The notes beneath the pieces were generated by a model. That model worked only from the letters and a program-made list of their open reading frames with translations. It did no database searches and was not told the origin of the DNA. Positions 23,801 through 30,002 of a stretch of 33,747 nucleotides of DNA are shown one piece after another; within the stretch, counting starts at the first letter, position 1, and the number at the start of each line of letters is the position of its first letter. The DNA lies in IMG/VR virus record IMGVR_UViG_3300013286_000033, positions 1 through 33,747 of that record. One strand, written 5' to 3'. The DNA is from a virus. The position numbers and the translations under genes were made by a program.

Positions 23801-25692
23801 TAAAAGCTCCCTGCCATTTTCTGTCGCCTAGCAAATTCTTCCAAGTCAACGACTTGGCGTTTCTTCAAATCATTTGGTGTGGCAAACGGATTACGCACCC
23901 AGGTAGAACCAAATCGTCCACTCGTATTCACATAATCCCTAATCTGTGTCTCAACAAACCATAAAGCCATCGGGCCATCCTGCTTATTTTTAGTACCAGG
24001 CGACCACGTAACCAACTGCTCAATCAGCGACTTAACACCCTCATTATCTGTACGAGGAAGTTCAATCAGATTAGTGCCTTTGATTAATTTGTTTTGCTGA
24101 TCAAGTTGACCAAACAAAGGACCCATAGAAGCCACACCATACTCAAGATCCATTTTGTTAGAACCCGTATAGTGGCTAATCAACCGGACACCACGCGAAG
24201 CGAGGAACTGGTTAATTTGTTCATCCTGAGTCAGAAACAACTGAAAAGCGTTCTTCTCAATAACCCAAGCCTGCGGATTATACTTAATAGTCCACGACTC
24301 AATCAGTTCACGAATACGTGAAGGTGTGGGTGCAGGCATACGAGACGCATCAAGTAAATACCGTTTTTTCGTCTGCCGATCAGCCGACACCACAACACCG
24401 AACGTGTCACCCGACATAGCAGGGTCCAAACCACAAACAGTGTAGAACCCGTCAATGTTATCAGGGTGACCAGCGGCACCCACTAAAAGTGGACCGCAAG
24501 ACCTCATACCGTTAACAGAACCCCTAACAGATTCAGGGGAAAACACAGCTTCAGACTCAACATCTTGTTGCTGATAAACCATAGCCCACGTTTTAGGATC
24601 AACAACACTACGGCGTTGACGTAAACGGGTACCATCCCAACGCGGGAAGAAACCTTCATCATCGGGTTCCACAGGATCATTTGCCCAAGGGCGATCTGAT
24701 TTAGGCCACAACGTTTGCCATTTATGAGGATCATCATCAAACTCAAGAACAGCCGGCATAGCCAAATAAGTCCAAGGAGAACCATTATCAGGATACCTAT
24801 CGGGATTACGAATTTCTCGATAAAGATCAATAGGGTCAACGCGAGTCCCCACGATTAGGATTTTACCCGTAGGGCCTACGCGTGTAAGGACTTCTTGCTG
24901 TATCCAGCGGATTTGTTTTTCGTATTCGCCTGCGTTTGAGAGAGTAACAGTATCGTCTAGGATAATTAAATCGGCACGTGCGCCATAGATTTGTCCACCG
25001 ATACCTAGGGCTTGGAGGGTGGGATCTTTTTCTCCTGAGTCGCGCTCAAGGTAAATTGAGTCGCTTGTCCATTTGTCGGCAGTAGCTTTGAAGCCGTCTG
25101 CTGGCGCGTAGCGCCGCTGCAACTCCATGTAGCTTGGTGAAGTTAATCGTTGTTTTACAGCGTACAGGAACTCTTTAGCCATTTCGCGGGTTTTGGAAAC
25201 CACTTTGATACGGATGTTAGGATCGGTACAAATCCGGTAAGTTATGTAGTCAATGCTGACTGTCATACTTTTAGCATGTTCTGGAGGCATGTTCACCAAA
25301 ACGTACTGCGGCAAACCCTTTTCATACGTCATAGAATCATGGACCCAAGAAGGGTCCCTGTTCTCAATAAGATCAATAACGTTCATCTGATGTTCAAACG
25401 TAGCCGAGTTCAAATACTGGGTACGGAAATCCTTGAACGAGATACTTTTATCCTCATCCGATACATGACCCTTGCGGGCCTGAATTGCGCGAAGCAACTT
25501 TACCTTACGAGAAAAATCAGGATCCGAGTTAATGTAATAATAGTACGTCTTCTCAGACTTGTTTACACCGGCGCAAGCATCCGCGACACTAAACCCGTCC
25601 TCCAACAGTTCCAGCAAACGCACCTTCGCATCATCAGCTGACATAGTACCAACAGTACGATGCTGCGAATTTCTTTTCGGTGAAGTAGCCAT
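23800..25692 (-). CDS. terL: Terminase large subunit with fused N-terminal HTH
   Basis: This ATP-driven DNA packaging motor and nuclease is 630 aa from the ATG at 25692. That ATG has GAAGGGA 6 bases upstream; an ATG at 25731 in the same frame lacks a ribosome site. Residues about 20-70 form a helix-turn-helix (EDGFSVADACAGVNKSEKTY) as found in small terminase subunits. The Walker A-type motif is PPEHAKS (136-142) and the Walker B is LIILDD (242-247). The nuclease domain begins with GLDPAMSGD (421-429). It is the first gene of the late operon, and no separate small terminase was found nearby. Confidence 0.88.
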   Translation of the reverse strand: MATSPKRNSQHRTVGTMSADDAKVRLLELLEDGFSVADACAGVNKSEKTYYYYINSDPDFSRKVKLLRAIQARKGHVSDEDKSISFKDFRTQYLNSATFEHQMNVIDLIENRDPSWVHDSMTYEKGLPQYVLVNMPPEHAKSMTVSIDYITYRICTDPNIRIKVVSKTREMAKEFLYAVKQRLTSPSYMELQRRYAPADGFKATADKWTSDSIYLERDSGEKDPTLQALGIGGQIYGARADLIILDDTVTLSNAGEYEKQIRWIQQEVLTRVGPTGKILIVGTRVDPIDLYREIRNPDRYPDNGSPWTYLAMPAVLEFDDDPHKWQTLWPKSDRPWANDPVEPDDEGFFPRWDGTRLRQRRSVVDPKTWAMVYQQQDVESEAVFSPESVRGSVNGMRSCGPLLVGAAGHPDNIDGFYTVCGLDPAMSGDTFGVVVSADRQTKKRYLLDASRMPAPTPSRIRELIESWTIKYNPQAWVIEKNAFQLFLTQDEQINQFLASRGVRLISHYTGSNKMDLEYGVASMGPLFGQLDQQNKLIKGTNLIELPRTDNEGVKSLIEQLVTWSPGTKNKQDGPMALWFVETQIRDYVNTSGRFGSTWVRNPFATPNDLKKRQVVDLEEFARRQKMAGSF

Positions 25693-25787
25693 AACATCCC
25701 TTCGGCTTCGACCATAGGAGAAAGCCGACATTAGTAGTAGCCTTAGGTTAAGACCTTGGTAACAAAACTAGACTTAATTAGTAGTAC

Positions 25788-25817
25788 ACAATAACCGACT
25801 GCATTAAAGGTTATTGT
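25788..25817. repeat. Inverted repeat, 9-bp arms, upstream of terL
   Basis: ACAATAACC (25788-25796) and GGTTATTGT (25809-25817) are perfect complements separated by 12 bases. Candidate operator or leader hairpin of the late operon. Confidence 0.65.
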
Positions 25818-25829
25818 TACTGTTCGCTG

Positions 25830-25855
25830 CACTTAACGTTTCGCGAACCGAAGTG
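25830..25855. repeat. 26-base imperfect palindrome upstream of terL
   Basis: CACTT/AAGTG outer arms (25830-25834, 25851-25855) enclose a 14-base near-palindrome, CGTTTCGCGAACCG, with one mismatched pair. The central TTCGCGAA symmetry is typical of a dimeric repressor site. Confidence 0.6.
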
Positions 25856-25868
25856 TAAACGCAGGTTC

Positions 25869-25892
25869 GGGGTTTCAAATAATTAAAACCCC
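25869..25892. repeat. Inverted repeat GGGGTTT/AAACCCC
   Basis: Seven-bp perfect arms (25869-25875, 25886-25892) enclose a 10-base A/T-rich spacer. It is the third inverted repeat in 105 bases, next to a TATACT box at 25899-25904. Confidence 0.55.
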
Positions 25893-26031
25893 TCACTATA
25901 TACTAAGGGCGAATAAAACAACTCTATCCCGCAATGTTACCAAAATGTTATAAACAAATTATAGATCCCCCTACAAATAAACAAAAATACCCCCAACAAA
26001 AAACACTTTAGAAAAATTCTTTCAAGGGATA

Positions 26032-26043
26032 GTACTATAGTAC
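26032..26043. repeat. Perfect 12-bp palindrome at the strand-composition switch
   Basis: GTACTATAGTAC is its own reverse complement. It reads TATAGT, a -10-like hexamer, on both strands. It lies where the + strand changes from A/C-rich (left) to G/T-rich (right), so it may be a symmetric promoter core or protein-binding site. Confidence 0.6.
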
Positions 26044-26132
26044 CCCGCGCGTAGTTAAAAACCCCCAGGTCGTTGGTCAGGCTGTCGCGTGTTGTTTGTG
26101 TTGGTTATTGTCTGCCACTAACTAGACGGTAT

Positions 26133-26149
26133 TGGCTAGCCACTAGCCA
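26133..26149 (+). repeat. 7-bp hairpin before the first GATAGG motif
   Basis: TGGCTAG (26133-26139) and CTAGCCA (26143-26149) flank a 3-base loop. GATAGG follows at 26153-26158, then an ATG at 26163 that opens only a 21-codon frame. Confidence 0.55.
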
Positions 26150-26353
26150 CCAGATAGGCACAATGCTAGGTGAGTGTCTGCTTGTTATAGATACGACAAT
26201 TCGTAGGTGTCTATCTAGTCGCGGTTAGGTGCCGAGTGTGTTGGTGGTTGTTGTTGTGTTTGGCGTGTCTTATTGTGGGTGAATTCTTGTGATCTGTTTA
26301 CCGGAATTTACTTGTGGTTGTTGGTTGAATTCTAGAGCTTGACCGGTGCCGCA

Positions 26354-26389
26354 AAATTTTTTTATTTTTTTAGTGTTTATTGTGGACAG
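26354..26389 (+). other. T-tract and DnaA-box-like site (candidate origin elements)
   Basis: An AAAA plus T-rich run at 26354-26371 could unwind easily. TGTGGACAG at 26381-26389 differs by one base from the reverse complement of the actinobacterial DnaA box TTGTCCACA. A single box is weak evidence. Confidence 0.35.
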
Positions 26390-26463
26390 TTCGTGTCTAA
26401 TCGCGTATGGTTTAGGTATTGGCTAGCTATTAGGGGTTAGTCGCTTATAGATAGGTAAATAAA

Positions 26464-26541
26464 ATGACTAAGAATACTGAAGAAAAATTCAGCCGCGTTT
26501 GCCTAGCGCTTGAATTCTATTTAGTGCTACTTAGTGCCTAA
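26464..26541 (+). CDS. Possible 25-aa leader peptide
   Basis: The ORF runs from ATG 26464 to TAA 26541, starts MTKNTEEKFSRVCL and ends with a hydrophobic FYLVLLSA. It follows GATAGG with an 8-base gap, the same arrangement as the larger early genes. It could be a leader peptide, a tiny protein or a chance ORF. Nothing else supports it. Confidence 0.35.
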   Translation: MTKNTEEKFSRVCLALEFYLVLLSA

Positions 26542-26614
26542 TTGTGGGCGCGTGTCCGTTGTCGTGTTGATTCTTGACACGATAGCGGGCGCGGGTTTAC
26601 CATTAACCCAATAC

Positions 26615-26639
26615 TCCGACACGGGGACGCCGTGCCGGA
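26615..26639 (+). repeat. 10-bp hairpin (one mismatch) before the 26666 gene
   Basis: TCCGACACGG (26615-26624) pairs with CCGTGCCGGA (26630-26639), apart from one A/C mismatch, around a 5-base loop. It lies 9 bases ahead of GATAGG (26649-26654). Confidence 0.6.
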
Positions 26640-26665
26640 TCTTTATCAGATAGGAATGATTAAGA

Positions 26666-27082
26666 ATGACAACAGAAACACATGACGCGCCTACGGCGCA
26701 ACAATTGCCCGACACGGCTACGGCGCGCATTAACCAGGTTATCGAGATTACGGCGCGAAATTGGTTTGATAAGTCTGGCGGGAATACTTACTATGCGGCA
26801 TATGTAAACGTTTGGAATAGTGCGGAATATCAAGGTTGTGAGCGGTTTATTTTACCCTTTAGTATTGGCAGCGAGAGTCAAGGTAAATATGACGGTTTGC
26901 GACAGTTGTTCAAGTTGGGCCTAATACCTAGTGAGCGTGAGCATGAGCTACGCGCGGCCGGTATTTTAGTGTTATTTAATGCTAGTGATCGGCCTAAGCG
27001 GGATCTGCCTACGGTTTCATCGTGTGAGCGTGCGGGCATGCCACGCGTGGCGCCTAATGTGCCGGTATTCATTGCTAATTAG
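26666..27082 (+). CDS. Early protein of unknown function, 138 aa
   Basis: This is the first substantial rightward gene. A disordered Thr/Ala-rich N-terminus (about 20 residues) is followed by a beta-rich core (INQVIEITARNWFDKSGGN, YYAAYVNVWNS, CERFILPFSIGS) and a helical segment (GLRQLFKLGLIPSEREHEL). The alternation suggests a small OB- or beta-barrel-type fold, but no family was recognised. The start is placed 11 bases after GATAGG. Composition is rich in GCG/CGC triplets, unlike the late genes. Expression is likely early because it opens the operon. Confidence 0.65.
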   Translation: MTTETHDAPTAQQLPDTATARINQVIEITARNWFDKSGGNTYYAAYVNVWNSAEYQGCERFILPFSIGSESQGKYDGLRQLFKLGLIPSEREHELRAAGILVLFNASDRPKRDLPTVSSCERAGMPRVAPNVPVFIAN

Positions 27083-27089
27083 TTAGCGA

Positions 27090-27126
27090 TAGTCAGATAT
27101 CGGCGCTTGCTGTCGGTATCTGGCTA
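27090..27126 (+). promoter_or_regulatory. 15-bp intergenic RNA hairpin before clamp-like gene
   Basis: Bases 27090-27104 pair with 27112-27126 around a 7-base loop. Twelve pairs are Watson-Crick and three are G-U, all compatible with an RNA stem. There is no T-run. GATAGG (27158-27163) and the next start follow. Confidence 0.6.
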
Positions 27127-27173
27127 CCGTTACCTAATCGGGGTTGCGGGTTAGATAGATAGGATCTAAGAAT

Positions 27174-27752
27174 ATGGAAGAATTAACAATTAACGCGGGC
27201 GTACTGCATGAACTTTTAACGGGCGCGTGTGTAGCTGTAGCGGGCGCTAAAGATACGCGGGCGGCGCTTACGGCGGTACAATTAACGGCTAAGCGCGACA
27301 CGGTACGCGCAACGGGTACTAATGGGTTTAAGTTAGCTTATGGCGAATACAAGTTAGCCGATATGCGCGAGTACAGTTTCGGGGTATTGTTACCCGCGAC
27401 AGAATTAAAAAATGTGCTAACACTATTGAAGACACATAAGCGCGACAATATAACCGTGTCCGAGAATGGCATATTTGTAGTTGCCGGAAACGTAATTGCG
27501 GCTACGCCGTTATTGTCGAATTATCCCAACATTGACGATATTATTCCGACAGAATGGGCGCTACCTACGGGCGCGGGCGTACCGGCGCTTAGTTTTGATC
27601 CCGTAGTGCTGTCCGATATGGCTAAAATTCCGAACACGTCCAAGCGGGTTAGCGTTTATTTTAATTATGAAAAATTTGCTAATCTGGCGATGTGGAATAA
27701 CGATTCCGGCGTATCCTGGCGTTATGTGTTTATGCGCTTAAAGTCTGCCTAG
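27174..27752 (+). CDS. Short sliding-clamp (DnaN)-like protein
   Basis: The 192-aa protein resembles part of the bacterial DNA polymerase III beta subunit. ALTAVQLTAKRDTVRATGTNGFKLAYGEYKL (residues 31-61) matches the clamp repeat in which a strand pair precedes AT(D/N)GxRLA. VLLPATELKNVLTLLK (71-86) and SNYPNIDDIIP (115-125) match the region ending in NYPDYxxxIP. Cellular clamps have three such domains in about 370 aa; here there is about one complete repeat plus part of another. It could be a phage clamp that assembles from more subunits, or a host-clamp mimic. The start lies 10 bases after GATAGG. Confidence 0.65.
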   Translation: MEELTINAGVLHELLTGACVAVAGAKDTRAALTAVQLTAKRDTVRATGTNGFKLAYGEYKLADMREYSFGVLLPATELKNVLTLLKTHKRDNITVSENGIFVVAGNVIAATPLLSNYPNIDDIIPTEWALPTGAGVPALSFDPVVLSDMAKIPNTSKRVSVYFNYEKFANLAMWNNDSGVSWRYVFMRLKSA

Positions 27753-27763
27753 TGTCGGTTAGT

Positions 27764-27831
27764 TAGGCACTAGCACCTAATTGTTAGTGCCTAGCTATCT
27801 GGCAGATAGTCAGAATCACGCCTACGGCGTG
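27764..27831 (+). promoter_or_regulatory. Three tandem intergenic hairpins
   Basis: In one gap: TAGGCACTA/TAGTGCCTA (27764-27772, 27785-27793), the quasi-palindrome CTATCTG-G-CAGATAG (27795-27809), and CACGCC-TAC-GGCGTG (27817-27831), all with perfect arms. GATAGG (27838-27843) and the next start follow. No terminator T-run is present, so transcription probably continues. Confidence 0.65.
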
Positions 27832-27854
27832 GCAATAGATAGGGATAGATAAAC

Positions 27855-28052
27855 ATGGGGCAGATATTAGATAGTGACTATTCGGGCGGGGATCTCGCCG
27901 AATACGTCACGGCAGCGAATGGCGAGATAGTAGCGCCGGATCACGCCGGCAGACTACGCGACACATTAGGCCGTTACGGGTATCGGGGGCATTTCACGGG
28001 CGCTTATATATGCTACACGTGCGGGCATATGTGCGAATGTGGTGATTACTAA
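27855..28052 (+). CDS. 65-aa protein with C-terminal Cys cluster
   Basis: The C-terminal CYTCGHMCECGDY holds four Cys and one His within 10 residues, consistent with a small Zn site. The N-terminal 45 residues are acidic and ungapped (MGQILDSDYSGGDLAEY). It starts 11 bases after GATAGG, and its stop overlaps the next start as TAATG. Function unknown; a small DNA- or protein-binding regulator is possible. Confidence 0.6.
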   Translation: MGQILDSDYSGGDLAEYVTAANGEIVAPDHAGRLRDTLGRYGYRGHFTGAYICYTCGHMCECGDY

Positions 28053-28306
28053 TGAGAGATCCACAATTCACTACTAAGCGCGGCACACTAACGGCATATG
28101 CGCTTATGTGCGGTTATATACAGCGTCAAGAAATTGGCGCTAATAGCGTGACACTAGGCGGGCAAGGTGCGGGGAATTATTACCCATATTATGTAACAAT
28201 GGCTAGTAATGCCGGCATAGTCTCGCATGAGTGCTATCTAACTTTACTAGACGCTAGGCGCGCTTATGCGCTAGCTTGTCGAGAATTGGCTATCGTAACC
28301 GCCTAA
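28052..28306 (+). CDS. Early protein of unknown function, 84 aa
   Basis: It is coupled to the previous gene by TAATG. The sequence combines a beta-like segment (SVTLGGQGAGNYYPYYVTMAS) and a C-terminal helix (LTLLDARRAYALACRELAIV), with no strong charge bias and three Cys at scattered positions. No family was recognised. Confidence 0.6.
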   Translation: MRDPQFTTKRGTLTAYALMCGYIQRQEIGANSVTLGGQGAGNYYPYYVTMASNAGIVSHECYLTLLDARRAYALACRELAIVTA

Positions 28307-28322
28307 TCTGTCGCCGGATAGT

Positions 28323-28357
28323 CTGGCATTAACTCATCTATTTGGGGTTAGTGTCAG
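28323..28357 (+). promoter_or_regulatory. 13-bp intergenic RNA hairpin
   Basis: Bases 28323-28335 pair with 28345-28357 around a 9-base loop. Ten pairs are Watson-Crick and three are G-U. It is the same kind of element as at 27090 and lies between two small early genes. Confidence 0.55.
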
Positions 28358-28404
28358 GCTACCTAGCCGGCAGCTAGGGCAACACATTGAAAGAATCAAG
28401 CATT

Positions 28405-28569
28405 ATGGCCAATAACGACACGCCTACGCCACGACACGGCTACGACGTGACCAGTGAAGCGACAGACCTACGCCGCGAGCCGGCGGGTGAGGGTATGGGT
28501 ATTAACACGACACGCCTACGCCGTGAGCCAGCTTTGGCTTATTGTTATGTGGCCGAGTGGTGCCAGTAG
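28405..28569 (+). CDS. Possible 54-aa early protein
   Basis: It starts MANNDTPTPRHGYD at ATG 28405. It contains two RREPA blocks that arise from repeats of a CCTACGCCG-type DNA word, and ends ALAYCYVAEWCQ. Support is weak: no GATAGG or strong ribosome site is present, and the coding part is built largely from the dispersed repeat. It could be spurious. Confidence 0.4.
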   Translation: MANNDTPTPRHGYDVTSEATDLRREPAGEGMGINTTRLRREPALAYCYVAEWCQ

Positions 28570-28737
28570 CGTTGGGATTGCTTGGATTGCGGTATGACCG
28601 GCTTACGATCCGATAGTCGCTATAACATGCGCGACACGGTTAGGGTTGCGTTGCGGCATAATTGTCGGTAGCGTGTGGTAAGGTTTCATTGTGCCACTGG
28701 GCCATAATGATTACACAATGAAAGATAGGAACAGATA
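28570..28737 (+). promoter_or_regulatory. Intergenic stretch with 10-bp inverted repeat
   Basis: No gene is seen. TTTCATTGTG (28684-28693) and CACAATGAAA (28714-28723) are perfect complements with a 20-base spacer. GATAGG (28724-28729) follows immediately, 8 bases before the ATG at 28738. The abutting of hairpin and motif suggests control of the following coupled operon. Confidence 0.55.
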
Positions 28738-28878
28738 ATGGATAGCAACACAATGTATTGGAGTGAGTTACTAGAACTCACACATGAGACACAGGTAGCA
28801 CGATTCAACTGGTGCTTGTGCGAAGACAATGAGGGCAACGAGAACCCTTACACCGATTGCCCAAAGGTTGGTGCATAA
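28738..28878 (+). CDS. 46-aa acidic protein with Cys pair
   Basis: The ORF runs from ATG 28738 to TAA 28878. MDSNTMYWSELLELTHETQ is followed by WCLCEDNEGN and a third Cys (TDCP). It starts the chain of TAATG-coupled mini-genes leading to the WhiB-like gene. Acidic, perhaps a regulator or inhibitor; function unknown. Confidence 0.6.
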   Translation: MDSNTMYWSELLELTHETQVARFNWCLCEDNEGNENPYTDCPKVGA

Positions 28879-29009
28879 TGCTTAAAGATGCAGTGTTTTG
28901 TGTCTATTGCGCTTGGTCAGGGTTAGTAGACAGAGGGGCAGACACTTGCCCTATGTGTAACCGTCAACATTTAGCTGACTTGAAGCAAGATGTGGAAGTG
29001 AGCGCGTAA
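28878..29009 (+). CDS. 43-aa zinc-ribbon protein
   Basis: Two CxxC pairs (FCVYC at residues 7-11 and CPMC at 24-27) separated by 12 residues give a typical mini zinc ribbon. A short charged tail follows. It is coupled by TAATG at both ends. The ribbon suggests binding to nucleic acid or RNA polymerase, but the partner is unknown. Confidence 0.65.
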   Translation: MLKDAVFCVYCAWSGLVDRGADTCPMCNRQHLADLKQDVEVSA

Positions 29010-29188
29010 TGGCTAAATGGCAAGCGAGTAAGTCGGATATGTCGCCACGTAAGGGCTACATTCCAGAGATCAAAAAACCGATAATCTGCTACTGCCCTAA
29101 TGGGGTATGGTGCGATGTCGAAGAGCACGATGATGAAAGTCACGATAATTGTAATTTATCTGACTGTAAAGAATGTGACGGTAAATAA
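29009..29188 (+). CDS. 59-aa Cys/His-rich protein
   Basis: The N-terminal 25 residues are basic (MAKWQASKSDMSPRKGYIP). Then come CYC (27-29), Cys35, two His in EEHDDESHDN, and Cys48, Cys53 and Cys56 (CNLSDCKEC). Enough ligands are present for one or two metal sites. TAATG joins it to the WhiB-like gene, and the pair may be made together. No family was recognised. Confidence 0.6.
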   Translation: MAKWQASKSDMSPRKGYIPEIKKPIICYCPNGVWCDVEEHDDESHDNCNLSDCKECDGK

Positions 29189-29793
29189 TGAGTAAACCAA
29201 GAATAGGTACCGCTGTAACCGTAGGGCTAGAAGCCGGTATTGTGGAACACATTACCGTCAATAACGGTAACACACTTTACATAGTCCAAACCGATACTAG
29301 GCGTGTAGCCGTCACGGAAGCTGGGCTAGAGCGCTCTAACGCGCTACTCAGTAATAAAGAATTAAACAAGATAGATAGGGCAGCTGACTCGCGTAAACCG
29401 CTAGCGCATGCCCTATTGTTGGCTATTAAACCTGATAGGGATCCTATTTGGTATGACGCAGCATGTAATGGCGATTCTGATCCCGAAGCGTGGTGGCTAG
29501 ATTTCAACATCGAAAACATTGACATTCCCCGCTTGGGGCGCGCTCTCACTATGTGTGGTACATGCCCTGTAAAGGAACAGTGCTTACAAGTAGGCCTATC
29601 GGATAGCGAAATAAATACCGGTATTTGGGGTGGCATGCTACCTGGCGAACGGATCATCGCTCGTTATGGCGCACCTAGACGTACTCGTGGCCAGCGCGAC
29701 AAAATGGCAACAGCTGTCAAGGTTCGGCAACGTGTCGAACTTTGGTTACATCAACAATTACGGAAGGAATTTACGACATGGTCAAACAAGTAG
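29188..29793 (+). CDS. WhiB-like Fe-S transcription regulator with N-terminal extension
   Basis: The protein has 201 aa. The WhiB core at about residues 86-160 has Cys93, then CGTC (Cys123, Cys126) and Cys132, the four ligands of a [4Fe-4S] cluster, followed by GIWGG (145-149) and the basic PGERIIARY/RRTRGQR segment. WhiB-like proteins bind the principal sigma factor and alter promoter choice; phage copies are known to redirect or repress host WhiB programmes. Residues 1-50 form an extra small beta-rich domain (TAVTVGLEAGIVEHITV, TLYIVQTDTRRVAVTE) not usual in the family. This gene is the strongest evidence for an actinobacterial host. Confidence 0.85.
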   Translation: MSKPRIGTAVTVGLEAGIVEHITVNNGNTLYIVQTDTRRVAVTEAGLERSNALLSNKELNKIDRAADSRKPLAHALLLAIKPDRDPIWYDAACNGDSDPEAWWLDFNIENIDIPRLGRALTMCGTCPVKEQCLQVGLSDSEINTGIWGGMLPGERIIARYGAPRRTRGQRDKMATAVKVRQRVELWLHQQLRKEFTTWSNK

Positions 29794-30002
29794 AGTTATG
29801 GAAAGCCCGTAGACGGGGCAAGAAGCAGGCTAGGAGCGATTTTGAGCGCGATCTGGCACATCACTTACACCTTAGTGTGGGCGTGGCTACGCCGCGCTCT
29901 GATCGCTCTATGGCAGCATACATTAAAAAAGGTTTGGGCTACATGGCGTTTGTGCCATCTGAACCGGTCACGTGGGCAGAATACGCTGGTGAACGCCAAT
30001 GA
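29778..30002 (+). CDS. 74-aa basic early protein
   Basis: The ATG at 29778 has GGAAGGAA upstream; a TTG 36 bases earlier is less likely. The N-terminus is strongly basic (WKARRRGKKQARSDFERD), and the C-terminal half reads YIKKGLGYMAFVPSEPVTW. DNA or RNA binding is possible from charge. It overlaps the end of the WhiB-like gene and the start of the next gene (ATGA). Function unknown. Confidence 0.6.
   Translation: MVKQVELWKARRRGKKQARSDFERDLAHHLHLSVGVATPRSDRSMAAYIKKGLGYMAFVPSEPVTWAEYAGERQ

Larger units (their letters stand above)
25693..26463. promoter_or_regulatory. Divergent control region without convincing genes
   Basis: About 770 bases lie between the leftward late operon and the rightward early operon. 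The region holds three inverted repeats (25788-25892), a 12-bp perfect palindrome (26032-26043), a switch from A/C-rich to G/T-rich + strand near 26045, a 7-bp hairpin (26133-26149), a repeated 13-mer, a T-tract (26354-26372) and a DnaA-box-like site (26381-26389). Divergent promoters must lie here. I could not assign clear -35/-10 pairs, which may mean non-consensus promoters. Confidence 0.7.

Noticed and set aside
25150-25641. 163-codon + strand open frame opposite terL
   Set aside because: It lies wholly inside the conserved terminase gene on the other strand and shows no motif.
26163-26228. 21-codon ORF after the first GATAGG
   Set aside because: The gap of 4 bases to the motif is too short for a ribosome site, and the peptide has no features. 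Kept only as part of the repeated leader pattern.
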